Shown one piece after another: positions 7,011 to 13,588 of a DNA stretch of 17,100 nt. Position 1 is the first letter of the stretch. Every line of letters starts with the position of its first letter. The position numbers and the translations under genes are program-made. The stretch covers positions 1-17,100 of the forward strand of contig SVRU01000058.1 in NCBI GenBank assembly GCA_015064665.1, given 5' to 3'. The DNA is from Oscillospiraceae bacterium (GTDB taxonomy: Bacteria; Bacillota_A; Clostridia; Oscillospirales; CAG-272). The notes beneath the pieces were generated by a model. That model was not told where the DNA came from. It did not search any database and was given only the letters and a program-made list of their open reading frames with translations.

Positions 7011-7622
7011 ATGAAGAAAATATTAACCTTCATTATAAGCACAGCGTTGCTTTTTGGTGCTTTTTCGGTAAACGCCGGTGCCGCGGGAAAAACTCATACG
7101 GTCGTAAAGGGCGACACAATGTGGAAAATCGCCGTTAAATATCAAGTCGGACTGTCGGAATTGAAAAGTGCAAATCCCCAAATTGAAAATCCCGCACTGA
7201 TCTATCCGGGGCAACTAATAACTATCCCTACCCTTGATAGTTCTGTCAGCGAATACGAGAGTGAGGTCGTAAGGCTCGTGAACGTCGAGCGCGCAAGATA
7301 CGGGCTTTCGCCGCTTAAGGAAGATTGGCAATTGTCTAGAGTTGCAAGATATAAATCGCAGGACATGAAGGATAAAAGCTATTTTTCACATACGAGTCCC
7401 ACCTACGGCTCACCGTTTCAGATGATGAAGAGCTTCGGCATATCCTATAAAAGCGCGGGTGAGAACATTGCTAAGGGATACGCTACTCCCGAAGCGGTCG
7501 TAAACGGCTGGATGAACTCCTCTGGTCATAGGGCAAATATACTCAATAAGTCCTTCACTCATATCGGTGTAGGCTACGTACAGAGTGGAAACTATTGGAC
7601 ACAGATGTTTATATCTAAATAG
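7011..7622 (+). CDS. Secreted LysM and CAP (SCP/PR-1) domain protein
   Basis: This 203-residue exported protein begins with a signal peptide (MKK, then a hydrophobic stretch to about residue 20, probable cleavage after an Ala near 22-25). A single LysM domain follows at about 28-73 (HTVVKGDTMWKIAVKYQVGL through IYPGQLITIP), which should bind peptidoglycan. A CAP domain occupies about 83-201, with the conserved cavity residues His127 (SYFSHTSP), Glu151 (AGENIA) and His173 (SSGHRANIL). This LysM plus CAP arrangement is common in Firmicutes spore-coat or cell-wall proteins of the SafA/YkwD type. The molecular activity of bacterial CAP domains is not settled. AAGGAGG at 6997-7003 fixes the start at 7011; a second ATG at 7007 is out of frame. 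It is a single-gene unit between two terminators. A sporulation role is possible but not shown here. Confidence 0.92.
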   Translation: MKKILTFIISTALLFGAFSVNAGAAGKTHTVVKGDTMWKIAVKYQVGLSELKSANPQIENPALIYPGQLITIPTLDSSVSEYESEVVRLVNVERARYGLSPLKEDWQLSRVARYKSQDMKDKSYFSHTSPTYGSPFQMMKSFGISYKSAGENIAKGYATPEAVVNGWMNSSGHRANILNKSFTHIGVGYVQSGNYWTQMFISK

Positions 7623-7722
7623 AAATAATCGGACGACACGGCTGCAAGTGGAGCTTTGTTGGAAAAATCAAAAAACCGTTAATAGATTGTTTGAAGACAT
7701 TGTCTAAAGCTTTCCAAAAGAT

Positions 7723-7756
7723 AAAAGACCGACTCTTGTTTTAGGGTCGGTCTTTT
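7723..7756. terminator. Bidirectional terminator between converging genes
   Basis: A 14-base stem, AAAAGACCGACTCT at 7723-7736 with AGGGTCGGTCTTTT at 7743-7756 (one G-T pair), has a 6-base loop. The A run on one side and T run on the other let it work for the LysM-CAP gene on the plus strand and for the hydrolase operon ending at 7762 on the minus strand. The preceding 100 bases (7623-7722) hold no recognisable feature. Confidence 0.88.
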
Positions 7757-7761
7757 AAGCT

Positions 7762-8523
7762 TTATAAGCTTTCTTTTATAAACTCGGTAACAACCTTTCC
7801 GAGAATGGAATCTCCGTTTTCATCATATTCGCGTATATACTGACAATGCTTACCGTGCATAACAATAAGCTTGACCTTGTCACCTTCGTGACCGAAATGC
7901 TTAAGAGTTGAGATTGTCAGCATCGTCTGCTCGTATCTGTTCTGCATATCGTTATCCGAGATAATAAAGAGCATTGGCGAATAGGTATCGTCAACACCGA
8001 TGTGATAAAGAGGTGCGGTTTCGTCGATTATTACACGTTTCGAGTCTATACCTCTGTTGTTGAGTACTTCGAAGTGCGCTGTCGGTTGTCCTGCACCGTG
8101 AATATACCCTTTAACGTCAAGAGGAGATATTCCGTACTTGCCGAGCCAACTTTTATCAAAGCAGAGCATCATTGAAAGATATCCGCCGGCAGAGCTTCCG
8201 CCAACGTAAATTCCGTTTGGTTTACAGTATTGTTCAATGTTGCTGAATATCCAAGCTACCGCTTCCGCACAGTCCTCGATATAATCAGGATATTTCGCAT
8301 CGGGATACATTCTGTAATTTACCGAAACCAGAGCAATTCCGTCTTTTTCCATTGTTTTTGCGGCATCGTAAAGGCTTTGCGCAGATTTATCTCCTTTTTT
8401 CAACCCACCGCCGTGAAAGTAGATAAAGATGGGGAATGTGTTGCCTTCGTCAGGCAGATGGATATCAAGCTTTTGTAAAGGATGGTTAAGCTTACCGTAC
8501 TGAATGTCTGAAAATGAACGCAT
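7762..8523 (-). CDS. Alpha/beta hydrolase (esterase/lipase-like), copy 1
   Basis: This 253-residue alpha/beta hydrolase of the hormone-sensitive-lipase / BD-FAE-like carboxylesterase type is probably cytosolic. Visible features: FHGGG at 36-40 (oxyanion hole), VNYRMYPDAKYP at 68-79, the nucleophile elbow GGSSAGG at 108-114 with Ser111 as nucleophile, an acidic residue in ISDND (188-192), and a His in VMHGKHCQY (221-229) as the likely catalytic base. The frame is open 43 codons further upstream, to 8652. The ATG at 8523 is chosen because AAAGGAG precedes it and copy 2 starts at the same MRSF.DIQYG. The extra upstream codons are a decayed remnant of another gene. It is nearly full-length identical in layout to copy 2 and ends just before a bidirectional terminator. 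Substrate is unknown; short acyl esters, possibly acetylated or feruloylated sugars, are a guess from the fold. Confidence 0.88.
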   Translation of the reverse strand: MRSFSDIQYGKLNHPLQKLDIHLPDEGNTFPIFIYFHGGGLKKGDKSAQSLYDAAKTMEKDGIALVSVNYRMYPDAKYPDYIEDCAEAVAWIFSNIEQYCKPNGIYVGGSSAGGYLSMMLCFDKSWLGKYGISPLDVKGYIHGAGQPTAHFEVLNNRGIDSKRVIIDETAPLYHIGVDDTYSPMLFIISDNDMQNRYEQTMLTISTLKHFGHEGDKVKLIVMHGKHCQYIREYDENGDSILGKVVTEFIKESL

Positions 8524-8714
8524 ATTAATCTTCTCCTTTGAAATTGAAATCCTGTCGAGTTTGAACTTTACTGCCTTCAGCAGTAATTCGGTTGTGAGTA
8601 TGATAATGTTAAGACAATAAAAAGAGAGAACCGTTTTATAAACATTGCACATTCAAAGGTTATTATCTTTATTACAGTACCCACGGTATATCGGATGATT
8701 ACATGATAAAGAAA
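8524..8714 (-). pseudogene. Decayed 5'-truncated copy of the PQ-loop-like membrane protein gene
   Basis: The 194 bases between the two hydrolase genes align with the last 60 or so codons of the intact gene at 9481-9792. In one frame 8714-8641 reads FLYHVIIRYTVGTVIKIITFECAMFIK against FLCLVIVGYTAGIINKVITFDPTMFIK in the intact copy. A net 4-base deletion near 8617-8640 then shifts the frame, and the rest reads LSFYCLNIIILTTELLLKAVKFKLDRI, matching LSVYCLNVIMVTIDLLLYIRNYRLDKL. A 2-base insertion near the end removes the stop, so the last part is in frame with hydrolase copy 1. The first 40 or so codons and the start are missing. It retains the AAAGGAG site that serves the downstream hydrolase. 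Confidence 0.85.
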
Positions 8715-8717
8715 AAA

Positions 8718-9479
8718 TTATGCGTTTTCCTTTATGTATTTTGCAATTATAGTTCCGAGAATGGTTTCACCTTTTTCGTTATACTCGCGCATATACTGAC
8801 AGTGCTTGCCATGCATAACTACAAGCTTAACGTCATCGCCCTCATGACCGAAGTGCTTAAGAGTCGAGAGGGTCAGCATAGTCTGCTCGTATCTGTTTTG
8901 TCTGTCGTTATCCGAAACGATAAAAAGCATGGGTGAGTATTTTTCATCAACACCGATGTGATAAAGAGGTGCCGTTTCGTCAATTATTACACGCTTTGAG
9001 TCTATACCGCTATATTTCAGCACGGTGAAATGCGCCGTAGGCTGACCTGCATCGTGAATATATCCTGTGATGTCAAGGGGTGATATTCCGTATTTTCCGA
9101 GCCAACTTTTGTCAAAGCAGAGCATCATTGACAGATATCCGCCCGCAGAGCTTCCGCCAACGTAAATTCCGTTTGGCTTGCAGTATTGTTCAATGTTTTG
9201 GAATACCCAAGCTACCGCCTCGGCACAATCCTCGATAAATTCGGGATACTTTGCATCGGGATACATTCTGTAATTTACCGAAACGTAAGCAATTCCGTTG
9301 TTAGCAGTTGTTTTTGCAGCATCGCAAAGATACTCTGCCGCCTTGTCGCCGTCCTTGAGTCCGCCACCGTGAAAATAGATAAAAATCGGAAATTCACCGT
9401 CCTCGTCGGGCAGATGAATATCAAGCTTTTGCAAGGGGTGCTTAAGCTGGCCGTATTGGATGTCGTAAAAACTGCGCAT
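8718..9479 (-). CDS. Alpha/beta hydrolase (esterase/lipase-like), copy 2
   Basis: This 253-residue protein is a close paralogue of copy 1 and keeps every active-site block: FHGGG at 36-40, GGSSAGG at 108-114 (Ser111), VSDND near 188-192 and VMHGKHCQY near 221-229. Differences cluster in surface stretches such as residues 41-63 and 150-160. The start at 9479 follows AAAGGAG and lies one base after the stop codon of the upstream PQ-loop-like gene, so translation is probably coupled. Downstream, its stop codon is almost directly joined to the decayed copy of that upstream gene, which marks the duplication junction. The enzyme should hydrolyse a small ester or related bond in the cytosol. The substrate is not known, and the tight link to a possible sugar-carrier protein suggests a modified sugar. 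Confidence 0.9.
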   Translation of the reverse strand: MRSFYDIQYGQLKHPLQKLDIHLPDEDGEFPIFIYFHGGGLKDGDKAAEYLCDAAKTTANNGIAYVSVNYRMYPDAKYPEFIEDCAEAVAWVFQNIEQYCKPNGIYVGGSSAGGYLSMMLCFDKSWLGKYGISPLDITGYIHDAGQPTAHFTVLKYSGIDSKRVIIDETAPLYHIGVDEKYSPMLFIVSDNDRQNRYEQTMLTLSTLKHFGHEGDDVKLVVMHGKHCQYMREYNEKGETILGTIIAKYIKENA

Positions 9480-9480
9480 A

Positions 9481-9792
9481 TTAATTCTCCTTTTCTAAAG
9501 CTGCAAGCTTATCAAGTCTATAGTTTCTTATGTAAAGAAGCAGGTCTATGGTGACCATGATAACGTTAAGGCAATAAACCGAGAGTGAAAGCCACTTAAT
9601 AAACATAGTGGGATCAAAGGTTATCACCTTATTTATGATACCCGCCGTATATCCAACGATTACAAGACAAAGGAAAACAAGGCTCTTGCCCTTGGTAGTT
9701 CTTGCCTTATATGATTTAACAACGTTGAAGGGCCAGGATGAACCGAAGCACAGCATCATAATTATTTCGAGACTTTCAGTTAAAATTGGCAT
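9481..9792 (-). CDS. Small three-helix membrane protein, PQ-loop/SemiSWEET-like
   Basis: This 103-residue protein has three predicted membrane helices: about 6-24, 37-58 and 66-88, then a charged tail (YRLDKLAALEKEN). Between helix 1 and helix 2 it reads GSSWPFNVVKSYKARTTKGKSL, which parallels the PQ-loop signature of SemiSWEET and related carriers (GS..P.Q..K....K...G.S), with Phe in place of the usual Gln. Size and helix count fit a SemiSWEET half-transporter, which works as a dimer moving sugars across the membrane. The assignment is by motif only, and the altered PQ makes function uncertain. The start is supported by GGAGG at about 9799-9803. It is first in an operon with two hydrolases, has a one-base gap to the next gene, and is divergent from a LysR regulator. 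Confidence 0.72.
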   Translation of the reverse strand: MPILTESLEIIMMLCFGSSWPFNVVKSYKARTTKGKSLVFLCLVIVGYTAGIINKVITFDPTMFIKWLSLSVYCLNVIMVTIDLLLYIRNYRLDKLAALEKEN

Positions 9793-9823
9793 TTTAGTCC
9801 TCCAATAATAAAATTTCGATTAT

Positions 9824-9852
9824 ATAATAGCATAAACAAGATGATTTGTAAA
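9824..9852 (-). promoter_or_regulatory. Promoter of the PQ-loop/hydrolase operon
   Basis: On the minus strand TTTACA (9852-9847) and TATTAT (9829-9824) are 17 bases apart. A second TATAAT overlaps slightly downstream but lacks a well-spaced -35. The TTTACA box lies 27 bases from the -35 box of the divergent LysR gene. Confidence 0.55.
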
Positions 9853-9862
9853 GAATAAAATA

Positions 9863-9894
9863 AAGTTTGGTACTATAACTTGAAAGTTTTGGTA
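9863..9894. promoter_or_regulatory. Direct repeat and dyad between divergent promoters (possible LysR operator)
   Basis: AAGTTTGGTA at 9863-9872 recurs as AAGTTTTGGTA at 9884-9894, with starts 21 bases apart, about two helical turns. The palindrome AACTTGAAAGTT at 9877-9888 lies between and overlaps the LysR -35 box (9880-9885). This is where a LysR-type protein would repress its own gene and act on the divergent operon. Confidence 0.45.
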
Positions 9895-9908
9895 AAGTGT
9901 GATATAAT
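9880..9908 (+). promoter_or_regulatory. Promoter of the LysR gene
   Basis: TTGAAA at 9880-9885 and TATAAT at 9903-9908 have a 17-base spacer. The predicted start is near 9915, giving a leader of about 35 bases that contains GGGAG at 9938-9942 before the ATG at 9950. Confidence 0.78.
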
Positions 9909-9949
9909 AACGTTAAAGAATAACTGAAAAGGGTTTTGGGAGTAAGTCT

Positions 9950-10810
9950 ATGGAGTTTTTGCAATTAAAATATTTTTGTGACGCCGCAGTAAGCGAGAAT
10001 TTTTCCAGAACGGCAAAAAAATTCGGAGTTCCAGCATCGGATATTTCCCAAAGCATAAGGCGGCTTGAACGTGAACTTGGATTGGAGCTTTTCTTCCGCC
10101 GCGCAAACAGTATTCAGCTAAACGATAAGGGGCGTGAGTTTTATACTCGTGTCTCTAAATCACTTGCGTTGATTGATGACGCCTTAATCGCCGTCAAAGA
10201 CGTGGAAAGCAGGGGGAAAATTAAAATTTGCATCAATTCAAACCGTCGCATAGTTATGGAGGTTATTGAAAAATACCGCCGTGTTTATCCTGACGTTGAA
10301 ATCGTAACTACTCACTTTACCGATCCTACCTCAGAGGATTTTGATATGATAATAGACAGTGGAGAAGAGCGTCTTTTGGGATACAATAAAACTCTGTTGA
10401 TATCCGAGCCGCTTCAGCTTGCAATGAAAAAAGACTGCAAGTTTGCCGCTGATGAAAAAATAGACATAAAAAAGCTTTCCGATGAAGTATTCGTAACTAT
10501 GAGTGATAAAAGTAATCTCTATTATATGACTAATTCTATATGCCGCGATTTTGGCTTCATTCCGAAAATAGCTATGCAGAGCGACGACCCGTTTTACGTT
10601 AGAAAATGTGTCGAGCTGGGACTGGGATTCTGTTTCGTTCCGTCATTTTCGTGGCAGGGGCAGTTTTCAGATGACGTAGTGTTGAAAGAAATCGAAGGAT
10701 ATATCCGTCATACCTATATATTTACCGATCCCAAAAAGCATATCACTTTATGCGCCAAGCGCTTCCTTGATATGCTTTTAAGTGAGGCGGTATATAAGGT
10801 TGTGGATTAA
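9950..10810 (+). CDS. LysR family transcriptional regulator
   Basis: This 286-residue protein is a LysR-type DNA-binding regulator. The N-terminal winged helix-turn-helix spans residues 1-60: LQLKYFCDAAVSENFSRTA, the recognition region VPASDISQSIRRLERELG, then LFFRRANSIQLNDKG. A linker helix to about residue 87 is followed by a periplasmic-binding-like effector domain (about 90-285) in the order expected for the family, including CVELGLGFCFVPSFSW. Length is close to the usual 290-310. It is transcribed away from the PQ-loop/hydrolase operon, the classic LysR arrangement for controlling a divergent target. Its stop codon overlaps that of the converging M29 peptidase gene, with no room for a terminator between them. 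The effector is not predictable. Confidence 0.93.
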   Translation: MEFLQLKYFCDAAVSENFSRTAKKFGVPASDISQSIRRLERELGLELFFRRANSIQLNDKGREFYTRVSKSLALIDDALIAVKDVESRGKIKICINSNRRIVMEVIEKYRRVYPDVEIVTTHFTDPTSEDFDMIIDSGEERLLGYNKTLLISEPLQLAMKKDCKFAADEKIDIKKLSDEVFVTMSDKSNLYYMTNSICRDFGFIPKIAMQSDDPFYVRKCVELGLGFCFVPSFSWQGQFSDDVVLKEIEGYIRHTYIFTDPKKHITLCAKRFLDMLLSEAVYKVVD

Positions 10811-12033
10811 AATGCCCATTCTCCGTTTTCAAAAATTTTAACTGCTTTTCCGCCTTCGCATATTGCGGTAATGTCAAGGTCTTTCGTTCCAATCATAAAG
10901 TCAACGTGTATTATGGAGTCGTTGATTCCAAGCTCGTGCGCCTCTTCCTCGCTGTATTTTTCGTAGTCGCGCAGAACGTTTGAAAATCCGCGTCCAACGG
11001 CAAGATGACAGGCTGCATTCTCGTCAAAAAGCGTATTATAGAACAGAATTCCGCTTTCTCTTATGGGGGAGGAGTAGGGAACGAGAGCTACCTCACCGAG
11101 ATATGCCGCGCCTTCGTCCATGGAAACCATCTCGCGAAGCATGGCTTCGTTTGCATCGGCACCTACGTCAACTACCTTGCCTCCTTCAAACTTCATCCAG
11201 AATTTATCGATAAGCTGACCGCCGTACGAAAGAGGCATAGAGGAATAAACGATACCCTCAGCCTCTCCCTTTTTGGGGGACGTAAATGTTTCCTCCGAAG
11301 GAATGTTGGGATTGAAATAAATGCCGCTTCCCGCAGCTTTTTCTCCGCCTGCACAGAAGAGCGCTTCGGGAATAAGTCCGACCTTAAGGTCGGTACCGTT
11401 GCTTGATTTATAATGTAACTCGCGTATCTTAAGGCCGTTGAGATACGCGCATTTTTTTGCAAGATTTGCATTGTGAAGTTCCCACTCGTGAATGGGGTCG
11501 TCATATACTCTTGAGGTTGATAAAATTGCCTCCCAAAGTTTTTCAACTGCAACCGACGCTCTCTCACCGGGGAATACCTTTTTAGCCCACTTTTCACCGG
11601 GAACGGCAGCAATGCACCACTGATATTTGTTTTCCATTCTGTTTCTTATGGGCTTGATTATTTTCGATTTTGCAGCAGATGCTTTTGCGAATTTTTTTTG
11701 ATCAATACCAGCAAGACCGTCCGGGTCCTCTGATATAAGATAGATTTTGCAAGGCAATACTTTAGCTTGATGCTCCCATTTCTCAACCTGCCATGTGTCA
11801 AGCGTCGAAAGCACCTTTTCGGAGCAATATTTAATTGTGGATTTTGTAATCGGCTGATACGTCCAGTCAACCGAAACCTTTGACGCGCCCGCTTTATAGC
11901 ATTCGTCAACAACCATTTTTACGAATTCGGGTTGGTCAAGCTCGGCAGTTATCATAACCTCCTGACCGCGTTTGACGTTTACGCCGCATTTTGCTATAAG
12001 CTTAGCGTACTTTTTAAGTCTAGTCTTGTTCAT
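10807..12033 (-). CDS. M29 family metallo-aminopeptidase (AmpS/PepS type)
   Basis: This 408-residue cytosolic aminopeptidase is of family M29 and removes N-terminal residues from peptides using two metal ions. Typical length is about 410. Family signatures: RGQEVMITAELDQPEFVK near 22-39, NPNIPSEETFTSP at 241-253 (the N.P.EE.FT block with metal-binding Glu), YLGEVALVPYSSPI near 311-324 (Glu314), FDENAACHLAVGRG near 336-349 (His343) and DSIIHVDFMIG near 372-382 (His376, Asp378). All expected ligands are present. It starts one base after the PepD stop codon, and its ribosome site AAAGGAG lies inside the end of that gene, so the two are an operon with likely translational coupling. At its 3' end its stop overlaps the LysR stop in a shared TTAA. 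Confidence 0.93.
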   Translation of the reverse strand: MNKTRLKKYAKLIAKCGVNVKRGQEVMITAELDQPEFVKMVVDECYKAGASKVSVDWTYQPITKSTIKYCSEKVLSTLDTWQVEKWEHQAKVLPCKIYLISEDPDGLAGIDQKKFAKASAAKSKIIKPIRNRMENKYQWCIAAVPGEKWAKKVFPGERASVAVEKLWEAILSTSRVYDDPIHEWELHNANLAKKCAYLNGLKIRELHYKSSNGTDLKVGLIPEALFCAGGEKAAGSGIYFNPNIPSEETFTSPKKGEAEGIVYSSMPLSYGGQLIDKFWMKFEGGKVVDVGADANEAMLREMVSMDEGAAYLGEVALVPYSSPIRESGILFYNTLFDENAACHLAVGRGFSNVLRDYEKYSEEEAHELGINDSIIHVDFMIGTKDLDITAICEGGKAVKIFENGEWAF

Positions 12034-12034
12034 T

Positions 12035-13456
12035 TTATATCTCCTTTAAAGCTTTTTTCAAAAATTCATAAACGCGTACGGCTGAGGATATCGAAAGTCT
12101 CTCGTCAGTCGTGTGAATATCATACATATTCGGACCAAGTGATACGCAATCCAGCCCTTTTATTTTATTCGTGAATATTCCGCATTCAAGACCTGCGTGT
12201 ATTATCTCTATTTTGGGTTCGGTTTTATACGTGTCAACGTATATTTTTCTAAGCGAATCGGTAAGGGCAGAGTTCTTGCAAAATTCCCACGCGGGATATT
12301 CGCCGTGTCCGAAAAACTCCGCGCCGTATTCTAGAGAGACGGACTTGAGTTTTTCAATCATTAGCTTTTTTTCTGCATCCTTTGATGAACGCACGGAAAG
12401 CGATACCGTGACACGCCCCCCATACGACGTTATTATGCCAAGGTTGGATGAGGTTTCAACGAGCCCTTTGATGTCCTCACTCATTTTGTAAACTCCCGTT
12501 GGCATTTTGACGATGAAATCGATTATTTTTTTACTGTCGACTTCGCTGTAACAGTTTTTTTGTTCTTTGTATTCGGAGATATTTAAGTTTATATCGGGTT
12601 CGTTTATTTTGTATTTATTCAATATCTCGCAGATAACTGTGCTTTCAATCGTCTGAACGTCGGCTGCCGCGAAAATACAGCTCGCATATCTCGGAATAGC
12701 ATTGTCAGCGTTTCCGCCCGATATTTCGGCTATTCTTACACCGCGAATTTTATCGAGAATTTCACCGAGAATTTTTATAGCATTCTCACGGCCTTTGTCT
12801 ATTTCCATTCCGCTGTGACCGCCCCGAAGTCCCGAAACGGAAAGTGAGTAAAGCGATTCGGCATAGCCTTCCTTTTCGTATGGAAGCGTAAGGTCGGTGC
12901 GGATTCCACCCGCGCATCCAACTGTGAAAACACCCTCGATATCCGAGTCTATATTTATCATTCTTAGCCCGCGAAGAGAGGATGTGTCAAGCCTTGTTGC
13001 ACCAATTAAACCTATTTCCTCGTCCGAGGTGAATACGGCTTCAAATTCCGGGTGCTCAATATCGCTTGAATCAAGCACTGCAAGCGCGTATGCCACGGCA
13101 ATTCCGTTATCCGCTCCAAGCGTTGTTCCTTTTGCTTTTATAAAATCGTCGTCGCGGTATATTTCTACCCCTTCAGTCAGCATGTCTTTGTCTGAATCGG
13201 GGAGCTTGTCCTCAACCATATCGGTGTGACCTTGAAATATTACCGTCGGTCTGTTTTCGTAACCGGGTGTGGCAGCTTTTCTTATTAATACGTTGTTTGC
13301 GTCGTCTATCGCGTACCACAAGCTTCTCTCTTTTGCAAAATTAACAAGATAATCTGCAATCTGTGCGGTATTTGACGAGGTGTGTGGAATTTTCGAAATC
13401 TGTTCAAAAAAATGAAAGACCTTTTCGGCTTCCTTGTATTCGGGTATATCCAGCAT
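12035..13456 (-). CDS. pepD: Aminoacyl-histidine dipeptidase (Xaa-His dipeptidase, M20 family)
   Basis: This 473-residue PepD-type M20 di-zinc peptidase cleaves Xaa-His dipeptides and related small peptides in the cytosol. Catalytic blocks: FQGHTDMVED at 75-84 (His77 metal ligand, Asp79), TTLGADNGIAVAYALAVLD at 111-129 (bridging Asp116), FTSDEEIGLIGATRLD at 142-157 (general base Glu146, ligand Glu147), INIDSDIEGVFTVGCAGG (ligand Asp near 170-172), and a C-terminal MYDIHTTDERLS with the last His ligand. The dimerisation lid lies between, starting near SGLRGGHSGMEIDKGRENA. The frame is open to 13540, but ATG at 13456 is chosen because GGAGA lies at the right distance and it is downstream of a good promoter; upstream residues look like non-coding sequence. 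Length is close to the family norm of about 480. It is the first gene of the pepD-M29 operon. Confidence 0.93.
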   Translation of the reverse strand: MLDIPEYKEAEKVFHFFEQISKIPHTSSNTAQIADYLVNFAKERSLWYAIDDANNVLIRKAATPGYENRPTVIFQGHTDMVEDKLPDSDKDMLTEGVEIYRDDDFIKAKGTTLGADNGIAVAYALAVLDSSDIEHPEFEAVFTSDEEIGLIGATRLDTSSLRGLRMINIDSDIEGVFTVGCAGGIRTDLTLPYEKEGYAESLYSLSVSGLRGGHSGMEIDKGRENAIKILGEILDKIRGVRIAEISGGNADNAIPRYASCIFAAADVQTIESTVICEILNKYKINEPDINLNISEYKEQKNCYSEVDSKKIIDFIVKMPTGVYKMSEDIKGLVETSSNLGIITSYGGRVTVSLSVRSSKDAEKKLMIEKLKSVSLEYGAEFFGHGEYPAWEFCKNSALTDSLRKIYVDTYKTEPKIEIIHAGLECGIFTNKIKGLDCVSLGPNMYDIHTTDERLSISSAVRVYEFLKKALKEI

Positions 13457-13496
13457 TTTTGTCTCCAATTCTTTTGGGATATTATCATACCTAAAT

Positions 13497-13525
13497 ATTA
13501 TATAGCATCTTTCTGAATTTTTCAA
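13497..13525 (-). promoter_or_regulatory. Promoter of the pepD-M29 operon
   Basis: On the minus strand TTGAAA (13525-13520) and TATAAT (13502-13497) are separated by 17 bases. The predicted transcript start is near 13490, about 34 bases before the pepD ATG. Its -35 box is only eight bases from the -35 box of the divergent M18 promoter. Confidence 0.75.
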
Positions 13526-13533
13526 TAGAAAAG

Positions 13534-13562
13534 TTGACATTTGATTCCAAAAGATGTATAAT
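13534..13562 (+). promoter_or_regulatory. Consensus promoter of the M18 aminopeptidase gene
   Basis: TTGACA at 13534-13539 and TATAAT at 13557-13562 with a 17-base spacer are a perfect match to the vegetative consensus. AAGGAG at 13577-13582 follows and the ATG is at 13589. Confidence 0.85.
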
Positions 13563-13588
13563 AATTTAAATTAATTAAGGAGTCTGTT

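Noticed and set aside
13457..13540. N-terminal extension of pepD to 13540
   Set aside because: It would cover the promoter region, and ATG at 13456 has a proper ribosome site and family-like N-terminus.
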